Source: Sinorhizobium terangae (GTDB taxonomy: Bacteria; Pseudomonadota; Alphaproteobacteria; Rhizobiales; Rhizobiaceae). Taken from it: 64,000 bases of DNA. Position 1 is the stretch's first letter, and each line of letters begins with the position of its first letter. The stretch is taken from the NCBI RefSeq assembly GCF_009601505.1, contig NZ_WITC01000070.1, positions 7,501 through 71,500 of the forward strand, read 5' to 3'. Position numbers and translations under genes: made by a program. Shown here in pieces: positions 9,316-19,784 of this stretch. The notes under the pieces are model-generated. The model ran no database searches and had not been told where the DNA came from. It worked only from the letters and a program-made list of their open reading frames with translations.

Positions 9316-9990
9316 ATGCGCTTCCGCAACGCTATCCTCTTGTGCAGCCTGGCCGCCACTGTTGCCCTCGCCGGCTGCTCGCAAACGACGTCCACGACCG
9401 GCCCGGCTCCCGAGGGTCAGAAAATCGCGACGAATCAGATCTTTACCGGCACATACGGCGCCGTCGAGGACCACGGCTACGCGCTGCCTGCTATTCCGAT
9501 CAACCGGGTCGACCAGCGTTTCCACCGCCAGATCGTCGACTACGCGACGAAGGAGCGACCGGGCACGATCATCGTCAACACGCCGAATCGCTTCCTCTAC
9601 TATGTCCTGCCGGGCGGTAAGGCCGTACGTTACGGCATCGGCGTCGGCAAGGCCGGGTTCGCCTGGGAAGGCGAGGCCTATGTCGCCTGGAAGCAGGAAT
9701 GGCCGACCTGGCATCCGCCGAAGGAAATGGCCGAGCGTAAGCCGGAAGTCGCCAAATATGTCGAAGACGGCATGGGCCCCGGCATCAGCAATCCACTCGG
9801 CGCGCGAGCTCTCTACCTTTTCAATGACGAGGGCAAGGACACGCTCTTCCGCCTGCATGGCACGCCGGAATGGGCCTCGATCGGCACTGCCGCGTCGTCG
9901 GGCTGCATCCGCCTGATGAACCAGGACATCATCGATCTCTATTCGCGTGTCCGGCCGGGCAAGGGCGCAAGGGTGGTCGTTCAGCAGTAA
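9316..9990 (+). CDS. L,D-transpeptidase (ErfK/YbiS/YcfS/YnhG family) lipoprotein
   Basis: A 224-residue exported protein. The N-terminus is a lipoprotein signal with lipobox LAGC, putting the acylated cysteine at 21. The YkuD catalytic domain follows, with His181 and the signature SSGCIRL holding Cys197 and Arg199. Such enzymes make 3-3 cross-links in peptidoglycan or attach proteins to it; rhizobia use many of them. RBS-like GAGA precedes the ATG. The Asp/Glu after Cys197 usual in the outer-membrane lipoprotein-linking members is not diagnostic here, so the exact reaction is left open. Confidence 0.85.
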   Translation: MRFRNAILLCSLAATVALAGCSQTTSTTGPAPEGQKIATNQIFTGTYGAVEDHGYALPAIPINRVDQRFHRQIVDYATKERPGTIIVNTPNRFLYYVLPGGKAVRYGIGVGKAGFAWEGEAYVAWKQEWPTWHPPKEMAERKPEVAKYVEDGMGPGISNPLGARALYLFNDEGKDTLFRLHGTPEWASIGTAASSGCIRLMNQDIIDLYSRVRPGKGARVVVQQ

Positions 9991-10085
9991 CGCTGCCGGG
10001 TTTTGATAATGAGAGAGCCGTCGGTCGATGCCGGCGGCCTTGTTTATTTTCCAGCCAATTTAGTGTGTCAGCGGCGCCGTTGCTC

Positions 10086-10194
10086 GCCCCTCACCATAGC
10101 CCTCCCCCGCACGCGGAGAGAGGAGACTGAGGCGGTGCGGCATCGTCCCTTCTCCCGCCTGCGGGGAGAAGGTCGCGGCAGCGGGATGAGGGGC
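10086..10194. repeat. Palindromic intergenic repeat of the GCCCCTCACC family, copy 1
   Basis: About 109 bases bounded by GCCCCTCACC and GGGATGAGGGGC. Two internal hairpins are visible: CCTCCCCCGC/GCGGAGAGAGG and TTCTCCCGCC/GGGGAGAA. A second copy lies at 62562-62672. Size and structure fit the RIME1-type elements described from rhizobial intergenic DNA. This copy ends four bases from the stop codon of malate synthase and fills the space between two converging genes. Confidence 0.8.
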
Positions 10195-10197
10195 TGC

Positions 10198-12369
10198 TTA
10201 TGCCCCCAGCTTCGCCTTCAACTCCAGACGACGGCGATGCAGGACCGGCTCGGTGTAGCCGTTCGGCTGTTCGCGTCCCTTGAGGACGAGGTCCAATGCG
10301 GCCTGGAAGGCGACCGATTCGTCGAAGCGGTCGGCCATCGTCGTATAGTTCGGATCTTCCGCGTTCTGCTGGTCGACGACCGCCGCCATTCGCTTCATCG
10401 TTTCGACGATCTGCATCTCGCTGACAATGCCGTGATGCAGCCAATTCGCCATGTGCTGCGCCGAAATGCGCAGCGTCGCGCGATCTTCCATCAGGCCGAT
10501 ATTGTTGATGTCCGGCACCTTGGAGCAGCCGACGCCCTGGTCGACCCAGCGCACGACATAGCCGAGAATCCCTTGGGCATTGTTGTCGAGCTCTCGCTGG
10601 ATTTCGGCCTCGGTCCAGTTCGGCCGCGCCGCCACCGGCACCGAGAGGATGTCGCCGAGCTTGGCACGCGGCCGGTTCTTCAGGCCCTCCTGAACTTCCG
10701 CGACGTTGATGCGGTGATAGTGCGTCGCATGCAGGGTCGCGGCCGTCGGCGACGGAACCCAGGCGGTGTTCGCGCCCGCCCTCGGATGGGCAATCTTCTG
10801 TTCGAGCATCGCCGCCATAAGGTCCGGCATCGCCCACATGCCCTTGCCGATCTGCGCGTGGCCGGAAAGCCCGCACTCGAGGCCGATGTCGACGTTCCAG
10901 TTCTCATAGGCCGTGATCCACGCCGCCTGCTTCATGTCGCCCTTGCGAATCATCGGGCCGGCTTCCATCGAGGTGTGGATCTCATCGCCGGTGCGGTCGA
11001 GGAAGCCGGTGTTGATGAAGACGACGCGCTCGCGGGCGGCGCGGATGCATTCCTTCAGGTTGACAGTGGTGCGCCGCTCCTCGTCCATGATGCCCATCTT
11101 CATGGTGTTTGCCGGCATTCCAAGCGCCGCCTCGACGCGTGCGAAAATCTCGCAGGCAAAGGCAACCTCTTCCGGCCCATGCATCTTGGGCTTGACGACG
11201 TACATCGAACCCGCGCGCGAATTCGCCCGGCGGCCGTTGGATCCGATGTCGTGAAGCGCGATCAGGGCCGTGACCATCGCGTCCATGATGCCTTCCGGGA
11301 TCTCGCGGTCGTCGCGGTCGAGTATCGCCGGGTTGGTCATCAGGTGGCCGACATTGCGCACCAGCATCAGCGAGCGTCCGGGCAGCGTCAGCGCCGTTCC
11401 GTTCGGCGTCGTGTAAACCCGATCGGCATTGAGCTTGCGGGTGAATGTCCTGCCGCCCTTGGAAACCTCTTCCTCGAGGTCGCCCTTCATCAGACCCAGC
11501 CAGTTGCGGTAGACGACGACCTTGTCTTCGGCATCGACAGCAGCGACGGAATCCTCGCAGTCCATGATCGTCGTGATCGCCGATTCGATGATGATGTCCG
11601 ACACGTTAGCCGGATCACCCTTGCCGATCGGCGTCGTCGCATCGAGGACTACGACGATATGAAGATTGTTTTGGCGCAGAACGATTTCCGATGGCGCTTC
11701 GGCAGGACCGGAATAACCGGCGAAGCGGGACGGATCCGCGAGCGCCGTCTTGGTGCCGTCCGCAAGCGCGATCGCAAGCGCAGAAGCTTCGACCCTCAAC
11801 CCTGCCACATCGCTCCAGCGACCCTTGGCGAGCGGCGCGCTTGCATCCAGAAAGTCCCGGGCCCAGGCGATGACCTTGGCGCCGCGCTTCGGATTGTAGG
11901 TCTTGCCCCGCTCCGCGCCGTCGGCGTCGGGAATTGCGTCGGTGCCATAGAGCGCGTCATAGAGCGAGCCCCAGCGGGCATTGGCGGCGTTCAGCGCATA
12001 ACGCGCGTTCATCACCGGCACGACGAGCTGTGGGCCGGCGATCGTCGCGATCTCGGGATCGACATTCGCGGTGGAGACGGAGAAGGCTGGGCCTTCCGGC
12101 AGAAGGTAGCCGATCTGCCTCAGAAAGGCCTCGTAGACGTCGAGATCGACGGGCGGGCCGTTGTCGCGATACCAGGCATCGAGCTGCGCCTGCATCTCGT
12201 CTCGCTTGGCAAGAAGCGCCCGATTCTTCGGCGCGAGATCGTGGACGAGATCAGCGAAAGCGGAAAAGAACCGCTCGGGGTCGACGCCGGTGCCCGGCAT
12301 CGCCTCCTCAACCAGGAAATCATGGAGACCTGCATTGATCTTCAACCCAAACTTCTCAACGCGGTCCAT
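10198..12369 (-). CDS. glcB: Malate synthase G
   Basis: A 723-residue enzyme condensing glyoxylate and acetyl-CoA to malate. The ATG at 12369 gives exactly the usual length of malate synthase G; the frame stays open to 12642 but that extension is unlike the family. An RBS (CAGGAG) sits seven bases before this ATG. Family motifs include [13 protein letters not shown], the long insertion typical of isoform G, and [19 protein letters not shown]. Isocitrate lyase is not in the window, so role in the glyoxylate shunt or glycolate use cannot be told from context. The gene stands alone on the minus strand. Confidence 0.95.
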   Translation of the reverse strand: MDRVEKFGLKINAGLHDFLVEEAMPGTGVDPERFFSAFADLVHDLAPKNRALLAKRDEMQAQLDAWYRDNGPPVDLDVYEAFLRQIGYLLPEGPAFSVSTANVDPEIATIAGPQLVVPVMNARYALNAANARWGSLYDALYGTDAIPDADGAERGKTYNPKRGAKVIAWARDFLDASAPLAKGRWSDVAGLRVEASALAIALADGTKTALADPSRFAGYSGPAEAPSEIVLRQNNLHIVVVLDATTPIGKGDPANVSDIIIESAITTIMDCEDSVAAVDAEDKVVVYRNWLGLMKGDLEEEVSKGGRTFTRKLNADRVYTTPNGTALTLPGRSLMLVRNVGHLMTNPAILDRDDREIPEGIMDAMVTALIALHDIGSNGRRANSRAGSMYVVKPKMHGPEEVAFACEIFARVEAALGMPANTMKMGIMDEERRTTVNLKECIRAARERVVFINTGFLDRTGDEIHTSMEAGPMIRKGDMKQAAWITAYENWNVDIGLECGLSGHAQIGKGMWAMPDLMAAMLEQKIAHPRAGANTAWVPSPTAATLHATHYHRINVAEVQEGLKNRPRAKLGDILSVPVAARPNWTEAEIQRELDNNAQGILGYVVRWVDQGVGCSKVPDINNIGLMEDRATLRISAQHMANWLHHGIVSEMQIVETMKRMAAVVDQQNAEDPNYTTMADRFDESVAFQAALDLVLKGREQPNGYTEPVLHRRRLELKAKLGA

Positions 12370-12539
12370 GCGACAACTCCTGAAATCTCTGTTTCGGTAT
12401 TCCGATAAGTAGGGCGGGACGCGGATGGGGAAGCGCGCTGACCCGCTCACGCGCGCGGACAGTCTCTCATCAATCCTTTGCCTGTCAATTCCGCAAGGAT
12501 GTGAAGAATTCTTTCCAAAACGGAAAAGATCGACATGCA

Positions 12540-14543
12540 TTAGTGATGCGCGATACGCGGCCGGCCGCTGGCCGAAGCGATGAACCGCGCCTCGATCAAC
12601 TTGCGGCCGCCCTCGATCTCCGGCGCGTCGATCTCTTCCCACATCGTCGCCGCCGGTTCCTCGGCGCCATTCGCGCGGGCGGTCTCGAGCGCCATGGACT
12701 GTGCGCGGTGCCGGGCGACGCCGAAAGCCTGCTCCTGATCGAGAAAGCGTTCGCTCGCGCCGGCGCCGTTGACAATGAAGATACCCTCTTCCGGTGTCGT
12801 CACGAAAACGGTGACGGAGGCCCGGACCTGCCCAACCACCGCTCCGACGGCATTCGCCACGTCCGCCTCGGCCGGTATCGCTGCATCCGTACCGAGCATC
12901 TCGGCGATAGCCGGGTAATAAACGGGCGCCGAAGCGCCGAGACCGACAAGAGGCCGATCAAGCCCGAGCGAAAAACGGACGATGCCGGGTTCGCGTTTCA
13001 GGGCACGATCGACGGTGAGTGACGTTGCGGGGTCGATGGTGCCGGCGCCATCCTCGCCGAGACAGGCCTGCAGGATCACTTCCGATGATTGCCGCGTCAG
13101 CCGGTCGACGATCATCTCAGCCAGTCCTTCGGCGGATGCGGCGATCGGCTGGCCGGAGCCATCCTTCATGCGTGCGGCGATCTCCAGGCCGAGGCGGGCC
13201 GCCGCCGCATTCCACTGCGCCTGCCTGCCGAGCACATGCATCGCATCCGACGGCGTGATGCCTGAGATATGCACCAGCCCTCGCGCCACGAGGCGGTCGA
13301 GCGTCGCCTTCTGCGGCGTGCTGAGGAGCACGTCCGCGAGCGCCACCGGCACCGGGCCGATCCGCGCGTATAATGCCTGTTCCTGCGGCTGAAGGCCGCT
13401 CGCGAGGTGATCCGGCAGACCGGTCCGCACGGCGAGGCGGCCGTCGTGTCGTCCCGCATGCGTCGCGCGCAGTTGCTTTTCGAGCACGGACAGCACGGCG
13501 TCGCCGTGCAAAGCGGCCGCGAGGCTCAACGGCAGGAACCGGCGCGGACCAAGATCGATCTTTGCCTTGAGGCCGCGATCGTTGATGCGCACTTCCGAAT
13601 CGCCGCCGAGCCCATAGGTGCGCATCGCGACCGCCTCGACCATGGTGCGAAAGCCGCCGACGACGGCGCCTTCGGCGTCGAGCCTCGGACGGCCCTTCTC
13701 AAGCACGGCAACATCCGTCGTCGTGCCGCCGATATCGGAGACCACCGCGTTTTCGAGGCCGGTCAGATGCCGGGCGCCGACGAGGCTTGCAGCCGGCCCG
13801 GAAAGGATCGTCTCGATCGGTCTCAGCCGCGCTTCCGCTGCGGAGATCAATGCGCCATCGCCGCGCACCACCATCATCGGCACGTGAATGCCGCGGACCT
13901 TGAGGAAATCCTCGCAGGAGCCGATCAGCCGATCGATCATCGAGACCAGCCGGGCATTGAGAAGTGTCGTCAGCGCGCGGCGCGGGCCGCCGAGCTTCGA
14001 CGAAAGCTCATGGCTGCATGTTACCGGCAGGTGCGAAACCTCGCGGATGCGTTCGCGCACGCGCTTTTCATGCGCCGGGTTGCGCACGGCGAAATAGCCG
14101 GCGATCGCGAACGACGATACCTGGTTTGCGAGTGTCGGCAGCGCCTCGTCGAGCGCGCTCATGTCGAGCGGCGTCTCGCCGCCATGCACATTGTGCCCGC
14201 CGGGCAGGAAAAGCACGGGATCGGAGCCCAATGCCTCAAGCAGGCCGTCGCGCTTCAAATCCTCCGGACCGAAGCCGATCATCACCAGGCCCGCTCTGCC
14301 GCCCTGCCCCTCGACCAGTGCGTTGGTGGCGAGCGTCGTCGAGAGCGAAACGAGGCTGATCGCCGAAACAGGAACCTTCGCCTTTTCGAGAACGGCTTCC
14401 ACCGCTCCGGCGATGCCGACCGCCAGATCATGGCGCGTCGTCAGCGCCTTGGCCTTGGCGACGACGCCCGCCGCTTCGCTGAAGAGAACGGCGTCGGTAT
14501 AGGTTCCGCCGGTGTCGATGCCGAGAAGAAGATGCGAGGTCAA
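12540..14543 (-). CDS. Hydantoinase / oxoprolinase family protein (HyuA-like)
   Basis: A 667-residue ATP-grasp-unrelated, actin-fold enzyme of the hydantoinase A/5-oxoprolinase family. The phosphate-binding motifs [14 protein letters not shown] near the N-terminus and [13 protein letters not shown] near residue 270 are clear. I place the start at TTG 14543 because the protein homology begins right there, and GGACTGAG lies a few bases upstream; the longer frame from ATG 14678 adds 45 residues that look like untranslated leader. No HyuB-type partner is next to it, so it may act alone on a cyclic amide or have another substrate. Confidence 0.8.
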   Translation of the reverse strand: MTSHLLLGIDTGGTYTDAVLFSEAAGVVAKAKALTTRHDLAVGIAGAVEAVLEKAKVPVSAISLVSLSTTLATNALVEGQGGRAGLVMIGFGPEDLKRDGLLEALGSDPVLFLPGGHNVHGGETPLDMSALDEALPTLANQVSSFAIAGYFAVRNPAHEKRVRERIREVSHLPVTCSHELSSKLGGPRRALTTLLNARLVSMIDRLIGSCEDFLKVRGIHVPMMVVRGDGALISAAEARLRPIETILSGPAASLVGARHLTGLENAVVSDIGGTTTDVAVLEKGRPRLDAEGAVVGGFRTMVEAVAMRTYGLGGDSEVRINDRGLKAKIDLGPRRFLPLSLAAALHGDAVLSVLEKQLRATHAGRHDGRLAVRTGLPDHLASGLQPQEQALYARIGPVPVALADVLLSTPQKATLDRLVARGLVHISGITPSDAMHVLGRQAQWNAAAARLGLEIAARMKDGSGQPIAASAEGLAEMIVDRLTRQSSEVILQACLGEDGAGTIDPATSLTVDRALKREPGIVRFSLGLDRPLVGLGASAPVYYPAIAEMLGTDAAIPAEADVANAVGAVVGQVRASVTVFVTTPEEGIFIVNGAGASERFLDQEQAFGVARHRAQSMALETARANGAEEPAATMWEEIDAPEIEGGRKLIEARFIASASGRPRIAHH

Positions 14544-14712
14544 TTTTCTGCTCAGTCCAGTTTTTGAGGATCGGGAGGAGTCCCGAAGGTGGAAGGATCG
14601 TCTGGTGATAGGACATAATTCCGGGAAAGACCATCGCGTGAGAGCGACCTTTGTGCGTCTGGTTGGTGCGGCGTCCAATCAGATTGCAACGGTACGGTGG
14701 CCACTCAGGGAC

Positions 14713-16113
14713 CTACTCAGCCCGCAGCGACACCTTCATCGGCAGGCCGCCCCTCGGTTGCGTCGTCAGCCGCTGCACCGGCCAGGGATGGGTCGCCTCG
14801 GTCAGATCGAAGCGGAAACGGTGCATCAACACGCCGAGCGCGATAACCGCCTCCTGCAGGGCGAAGGTCGCGCCGATGCAGACGCGCGGGCCCGCACCGA
14901 AGGGCAGATACTGGAACCGGTTGATCTTCTCCCGGTTCTCCGGGAGGAAGCGCTCCGGCATGAACGCGCGCGGCTTCTGCCAATAGAGCGCGTGCCGATG
15001 GAGCGTCCAAGGCATGATTAGCACCGTTATGCCTTTTTCGATGCGGACATATTCGCCGGCCGGCGATGTCCACTCATCTTGCTCGATTGCGGCGCGGTTG
15101 ATGGACGGCGCGGGCGGATAGAGCCGCAACGCCTCCTCGAAGGCGGCAAGCACATGCGGCATGCGATCAAGCCATTCGACGGGGTCAGCGCCGCTTGTCA
15201 CCACCTCGTCTACCTCGCGCTCCATCACCTCGCGATAGGCCGGCGTATTGGCGATGCAGTAGAGGGTCCAGGCGAGCGCCCGCGCCGTCGTTTCATGCCC
15301 GGCGCCGATGAAAGTCAGGATATTGTCTTCGATCTCGGACGTCGAAAGACCCTCGGGCCCTTCGAGCTGCAGCAACAGCGTCAGAAAATCGTTCGGAACG
15401 CGTTCGGATTCCTCCGCCATCCGCCGCCGGCGTTGCGCCATTGTGTCGGAAACGATCGACCGGAACCGGTTCAGGACCTTCTTGCCGCCGATGCGGGTCA
15501 GCCGCGGCACCCACGGCGGCGCCATCAGGAGATCCACGGGATCGACTCGGCCCATCCGGTGCAGCAACTCCTCGACGTTGCCCGCAAAGCCTTGCTTTTC
15601 GACGGCGATCTCGCCGGAAAAGAGGGTTTCGGCGAGGATCTCGAAGGTGAGCTCAGTCATGTCGACGGCAACGTTCGTCACCAATGGCTCTGCGCCGGCG
15701 CGCTCGTAGCGCTCAACGAATTCCTCGCAGACGCGGTGCATCTGGCCGGCAAAGCCCTTGGCGTGCCGCGGCGTGAAAACCGGCGCCATCGCCTTGCGGC
15801 ACCGCTTCCAGATATCGCCTTCCGCCGTCAGCAGGCCGTCGCGAAGGATCGGGCGAAGGATCAGCTGCCGGACGACCGCCATCTCGTAATTGCCGGCATT
15901 CTCGACGAGCACATGGCGGATGAGACCGGGATCGTTGACGATCAGGGTGCGCTGATTGATGAATTTCGTCTCGATCCAGGGCAGCGTGTAGGAGGGCTCG
16001 CCCCAGAGTTCCAGCGGATTGCGAAAGACCGTGCGGATGATCTGCAGCCGCGAGGGAATGCCGACCCGGGGTTCGGGCGCGGGCGGCTCGAAGGGTTCCG
16101 GTCGCGTGTCCAT
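14713..16113 (-). CDS. Cytochrome P450
   Basis: A 466-residue P450. The I-helix motif is FIGAGHETTARALAW near 265-280, the K-helix ExxR is EEALRLYP, and the haem-binding loop PFGAGPRVCIG puts the axial cysteine near residue 412. There is no N-terminal membrane anchor. The sequence is closer in feel to the CYP4/CYP102 superfamily branch (fatty-acid and hydrocarbon hydroxylases) than to camphor-type P450s, but that is inference. No ferredoxin or reductase gene is adjacent, so it must borrow electron partners. It lies 170 bases downstream of the hydantoinase gene's upstream end on the same strand. Confidence 0.9.
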   Translation of the reverse strand: MDTRPEPFEPPAPEPRVGIPSRLQIIRTVFRNPLELWGEPSYTLPWIETKFINQRTLIVNDPGLIRHVLVENAGNYEMAVVRQLILRPILRDGLLTAEGDIWKRCRKAMAPVFTPRHAKGFAGQMHRVCEEFVERYERAGAEPLVTNVAVDMTELTFEILAETLFSGEIAVEKQGFAGNVEELLHRMGRVDPVDLLMAPPWVPRLTRIGGKKVLNRFRSIVSDTMAQRRRRMAEESERVPNDFLTLLLQLEGPEGLSTSEIEDNILTFIGAGHETTARALAWTLYCIANTPAYREVMEREVDEVVTSGADPVEWLDRMPHVLAAFEEALRLYPPAPSINRAAIEQDEWTSPAGEYVRIEKGITVLIMPWTLHRHALYWQKPRAFMPERFLPENREKINRFQYLPFGAGPRVCIGATFALQEAVIALGVLMHRFRFDLTEATHPWPVQRLTTQPRGGLPMKVSLRAE

Positions 16114-16220
16114 GATGGAGGCCTTTCTCGATCGTCTACCGTTGCAATTATATACGGCGCAATCGAGGAAGATGCTTCACGTGAATCACAAATGAGCGAA
16201 GCGGACGAGCCTCACTCGGC

Positions 16221-17165
16221 TCAAAGCAGGCCTTCCAGTTCGGCGAGCTTGTCGTTGACGAGCCAGCCGTAATAATTCTCCTCCGGCCAATGGACCTCGC
16301 CGCCCTGGTTTTTCGCTGCGAGCGCCGCGGCGCGCTGATCCGGATTACCGACATTGTAGAGCGTCGCGGTCAGACCTGGATTGTTGGAGATGTCCATGCC
16401 GGCGATCGAGCGATAGGCATCGATCGAGTGGCGGATCGAGGCCGCCATATAGGCGAGCGAGACGTCCGGATCCATGATCGCCTCATAAACGCCCGCGGCG
16501 TTGTTCTCATCCAGGCGCTCGTAGCCCGAAACGCGCGAAACCATGTCCGTCAGCATCAGGGCGGTCAATGGATTGATCTGGCCGAGACCGAATGTCTGGC
16601 CAGCGAAAAAGGGCTGGAAGAAGACGGCGCTGAAGCGGTTGTTCGGGAAGGATTGCCCGCCGACCGAGCGGCCGCGGAACTCGCTCTCCCACACGCGCTC
16701 GCGGCAACTCCACAGCGCATAGGAATTGTCCTTGCCGGCGCAGGCGGAAAACTGCGGTCGCGCGACGAACTCGTCAACGGACTCGCCGTCATAGCCGAAC
16801 TGGAAGCTGTTGCCGGCATAGGCGGCCGCCTTGACATAATAGGATTGCAGCCGGTCATAGGCATCGACATTGTAGGTATGCTCGCCGACGATGGCGCCGA
16901 TCATGTGGATCGGCGCGATGCCATAGGCGCCGGCGACCGACTTGATCTTGCCGACGAGCTGGCGATCGCTGGCGAGCAGATCACGCACTTTCTCGTATTT
17001 GGCATTGAAGGAGGTTCGGCCCGCTTTCGTGCGGCGAACCGAGGCGCCCGGTATCTTCGGCTGCTCGACGTGGCGGTTGCCCGCGGGAACCATTTCCGCC
17101 GCGGCTCCCGGACCGGCGGAGAGGCAAAGCGTGGCGATGACGAGCAAGCAGGCGGTGAGACGCAC
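16221..17165 (-). CDS. DUF1402 family exported protein
   Basis: A 314-residue protein with a signal peptide (MRLTACLLVIATLCLSAGPG, cleavage near AAA at 21-24). The body matches the DUF1402 family of Rhizobiales. It has features of a lysozyme-fold wall enzyme: a glutamate in HMIGAIVGEHTYN and FGLGQINPLTALM, reminiscent of the E...GLMQI pattern of lytic transglycosylases. That functional link is my inference. A periplasmic location is likely. It stands between the P450 gene and repeat copy B. Confidence 0.7.
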   Translation of the reverse strand: MRLTACLLVIATLCLSAGPGAAAEMVPAGNRHVEQPKIPGASVRRTKAGRTSFNAKYEKVRDLLASDRQLVGKIKSVAGAYGIAPIHMIGAIVGEHTYNVDAYDRLQSYYVKAAAYAGNSFQFGYDGESVDEFVARPQFSACAGKDNSYALWSCRERVWESEFRGRSVGGQSFPNNRFSAVFFQPFFAGQTFGLGQINPLTALMLTDMVSRVSGYERLDENNAAGVYEAIMDPDVSLAYMAASIRHSIDAYRSIAGMDISNNPGLTATLYNVGNPDQRAAALAAKNQGGEVHWPEENYYGWLVNDKLAELEGLL

Positions 17166-17325
17166 GATCTGTTCTTCCTATGAAACTCCGGACCCCCGGT
17201 CATTCGAGCGCGCGGCCCCTACGGCAAGATCATGTCGGAATAATGCCCGGCCTTCGATCGATCACCGACCGCTGTAGAAAAAATAAATGCGCCTGTCGAG
17301 GGACGGGCGCCTCACAATTCGGCGA

Positions 17326-17410
17326 GTGCCGGAGTTTGCTTCCCTCCGGCACAGCGATTCAAAGTGCCACAGCATCCCTTGCGCCCCTGACAGGATGCGC
17401 GGCGCTGTAG
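17326..17410 (+). repeat. Mosaic intergenic repeat, copy B, with a preceding hairpin
   Basis: A perfect nine-base stem, GTGCCGGAG at 17326-17334 and CTCCGGCAC at 17344-17352, is followed at 17356-17410 by GATTCAAAGTGCCACAGCATC and then GGCGCTGTAG. The second part is the conserved module shared with the other copies. It ends four bases from the hslU stop codon. Without a T-run on either strand it is not a standard terminator. Confidence 0.7.
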
Positions 17411-17414
17411 CGGG

Positions 17415-18722
17415 TCACAAAATATAGCGTGACAGGTCCGTGTTGGCGGCGAGATCGCCGACGTGCTCGCGGACATATTCCGCATCGATCATCACCGTCT
17501 GGCCGCCACGGTCCGGCGCGTTGAAGGACACGTCGTCGAGAACCCGCTCCATCACCGTCTGCAGGCGGCGCGCACCGATATTCTCGACGTTGGTGTTGAG
17601 CTGAACCGCGACCTCGGCGAGTGCGTCGATCGCATCCTCGGTGAAATCGAGCTTTACTTCCTCCGTGTCGAGAAGCGCCTTGTACTGGCGGATGAGGCTT
17701 GCCTCGGTCTCGGTCAGGATACGGCGGAAATCCTCCTTGGTAAGCGCGCGCAGCTCTACGCGGATCGGCAGGCGGCCCTGCAGCTCCGGAAGCAGATCCG
17801 ACGGCTTGGAGACGTGGAATGCGCCGGAGGCGATAAAGAGGATGTGATCCGTCTTCACCGGCCCGTATTTCGTCGCGACCGTCGTGCCCTCGACCAGCGG
17901 CAGCAGGTCCCGCTGGACGCCTTCTCGCGATACGCCGGCACCCATGCCGCCGTCGCGGGCGGCGATCTTGTCGATCTCGTCGAGGAATACGATGCCGTCG
18001 TTCTCGGCTGCCGACACGGCCTCACGCTGGATCTGCTCGTTGTCGAGCAGCTTATCGGACTCGTCGTTGATCAACAGCTCATAGGAGGCCTTGACGGTCG
18101 TCTTGACCTTCTTGGTCCTGCCGCCGCCGAGCGCCTTGCCGAACATTTCGGAAAGATTGAGGACACCGATATTGGCGCCCGGCATGCCCGGAATCTCGAA
18201 GGCCCCCGGAGCGCCGGTTTCGGCAACATCGATCTCGATTTCCTTGTCGTCGAGCTCGTTGGCGCGCAATTTCTTGCGGAAGGAATCGCGCGTCGCGGGC
18301 GAGGCCGTCGCGCCGACCAGGGCATCGAGCACACGTTCTTCGGCGTTCTGATGGGCCTTCGCCTTGACGTCGGCGCGCTTCTTCTCCCGCACCAATGTGA
18401 TGCCGACCTCAACGAGATCACGAACGATCTGCTCCACGTCACGGCCGACATAGCCGACCTCGGTGAACTTGGTGGCTTCGACCTTGACGAAGGGGGCGCC
18501 AGCAAGCTTCGCCAGCCGCCGGGAGATTTCCGTCTTGCCGACGCCGGTCGGGCCGATCATCAGGATATTTTTCGGCATCACCTCGTCGCGCAGATCGTCG
18601 TCAAGCTGCTGGCGCCGCCAGCGGTTGCGCAAGGCAATGGCAACGGCGCGCTTCGCGTCCTTCTGGCCGATGATGTAGCGGTCGAGCTCCGACACGATTT
18701 CTCTGGGTGAAAAGTTGCTCAT
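17415..18722 (-). CDS. hslU: HslU, ATPase subunit of the HslVU protease
   Basis: A 435-residue AAA+ unfoldase. Walker A is GPTGVGKT at residues 57-64, Walker B is [10 protein letters not shown], and the C-terminus LSRYIL is the tail that inserts into HslV to activate it. It forms hexamers that unfold proteins and feed them to HslV in the cytoplasm. The start overlaps the GNAT gene stop by four bases (ATGA), so hslV, the acetyltransferase and hslU are translated as a chain. Confidence 0.97.
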   Translation of the reverse strand: MSNFSPREIVSELDRYIIGQKDAKRAVAIALRNRWRRQQLDDDLRDEVMPKNILMIGPTGVGKTEISRRLAKLAGAPFVKVEATKFTEVGYVGRDVEQIVRDLVEVGITLVREKKRADVKAKAHQNAEERVLDALVGATASPATRDSFRKKLRANELDDKEIEIDVAETGAPGAFEIPGMPGANIGVLNLSEMFGKALGGGRTKKVKTTVKASYELLINDESDKLLDNEQIQREAVSAAENDGIVFLDEIDKIAARDGGMGAGVSREGVQRDLLPLVEGTTVATKYGPVKTDHILFIASGAFHVSKPSDLLPELQGRLPIRVELRALTKEDFRRILTETEASLIRQYKALLDTEEVKLDFTEDAIDALAEVAVQLNTNVENIGARRLQTVMERVLDDVSFNAPDRGGQTVMIDAEYVREHVGDLAANTDLSRYIL

Positions 18723-19237
18723 GAATTCCTCTCAAACTCCGTGCGCGTCAGCTCCATCAGGAGCGTGCGGCCGGACTCGTCTATCCATTCGCCAAAGGGC
18801 ACGAAGCCTGCCTTCGAATAGGCCCGGACCGCGCGGCGGTTGCCGGCGTCAGGGTCGATCACGATGCGGACGGCGCCGTTTTCGAACAGTCTTTCGGCAA
18901 AGGCCTTGAGCGCCAGGGCAGCGATGCCTTTTCCAGTCATTTCAGGCGGGCCTACGAAGATATCCACGCCGGGCGTGTCGGACGGCAGATCCTTCGCCCA
19001 GGGCTCGTCATACTGGGACGGCGTCCAGGACTGAATGTATCCGGCGGGCTTTCCGTCGACATGAAAAATGAAGCCCTCCACTTCGCCGCTCGCGCAGCCA
19101 TCGCGGATCGATTCCAGTTCCTTGTCCGGGTCGCCCCACCACTGCCGTACATGCGGCTCTGAAAGCCAGCCATGCAGCATCGACAGGTGGCTGTCGGCTA
19201 CGGACAGGAAACTGACGTCGATCCCGTCATTCGGCAT
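18719..19237 (-). CDS. GNAT family N-acetyltransferase between hslV and hslU
   Basis: A 172-residue acetyltransferase of the AAC(6')/RimJ-like GNAT type. Recognisable parts are the N-terminal W(x)nPHVRQWWG segment, PAGYIQSW in beta 4, the acetyl-CoA loop [18 protein letters not shown] and the C-terminal [19 protein letters not shown] chose ATG 19237, which overlaps the hslV stop by eleven bases; the frame is open to 19285. The gene is embedded in hslVU by overlaps at both ends. The fold resembles aminoglycoside 6'-acetyltransferases, but nothing shows that it acts on drugs; a protein or metabolite substrate is equally possible. Confidence 0.85.
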   Translation of the reverse strand: MPNDGIDVSFLSVADSHLSMLHGWLSEPHVRQWWGDPDKELESIRDGCASGEVEGFIFHVDGKPAGYIQSWTPSQYDEPWAKDLPSDTPGVDIFVGPPEMTGKGIAALALKAFAERLFENGAVRIVIDPDAGNRRAVRAYSKAGFVPFGEWIDESGRTLLMELTRTEFERNS

Positions 19238-19784
19238 CCAGCGTCTCCACCACGAGATTGTGGTTGGTGTAGACGCAGATATCACCCGCGATTTCGAGCG
19301 CGCGCCGAGCGATCTCTTCCGCGGACTTGTCGCTGTCCATCAGCGCACGCGCGGCCGCCAGGGCATAGTTTCCGCCCGAGCCGATCGCGATCGTGCCGTG
19401 TTCGGGTTCGAGCACGTCGCCATTGCCGGTGATTGCCAGCGTAATGGATCTGTCGGCGACGAGCATCATCGCCTCGAGATTGCGCAGGTATTTGTTCGTG
19501 CGCCAATCCTTGGCGAGTTCGACGGCGGCACGCATGAGCTGGTCGGGATATTGCTCGAGCTTGGCCTCGAGCCGTTCGAGCAGCGTGAAGGCATCCGCCG
19601 TCGCACCGGCAAAGCCGGCCATCACGTCGCCCTTCGACAGGCGCCGGACCTTGCGGGCGTTGCTCTTCATGACGGTCTGGCCGAGACTGACCTGACCGTC
19701 GCCCGCCATCACCACCTTGCCATCCTTGCGCACCGTGATGATGGTGGTCGCATGCATCGTTCCGTAGGGATTGTGTTCACTCAT
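19227..19784 (-). CDS. hslV: HslV, peptidase subunit of the HslVU protease
   Basis: A 185-residue threonine peptidase of the proteasome beta-type fold. ATG 19784 gives the usual rhizobial N-terminus with a short leader before the catalytic threonine at about residue 13 (MHATTIITV), so removal of about twelve residues is needed for activity, unlike E. coli HslV where only Met is lost. GDGQVSLG and [14 protein letters not shown] are family motifs. First gene of the hslV-GNAT-hslU chain. Confidence 0.96.
   Translation of the reverse strand: MSEHNPYGTMHATTIITVRKDGKVVMAGDGQVSLGQTVMKSNARKVRRLSKGDVMAGFAGATADAFTLLERLEAKLEQYPDQLMRAAVELAKDWRTNKYLRNLEAMMLVADRSITLAITGNGDVLEPEHGTIAIGSGGNYALAAARALMDSDKSAEEIARRALEIAGDICVYTNHNLVVETLDAE

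Noticed and set aside
10003-12408. An 801-codon plus-strand open frame opposite glcB
   Set aside because: It is the antisense shadow of malate synthase G in GC-rich DNA; its sequence is rich in Arg, His and Asp and shows no family motif.
17326-17410. Repeat copy B as the terminator of hslU
   Set aside because: The stems are good but neither strand has a T-run after them.
18719-19237. An aminoglycoside-resistance gene
   Set aside because: The GNAT fold resembles AAC(6') enzymes, but it is embedded in the chromosomal hslVU operon with the same base composition; there is no sign of transfer or of drug specificity.
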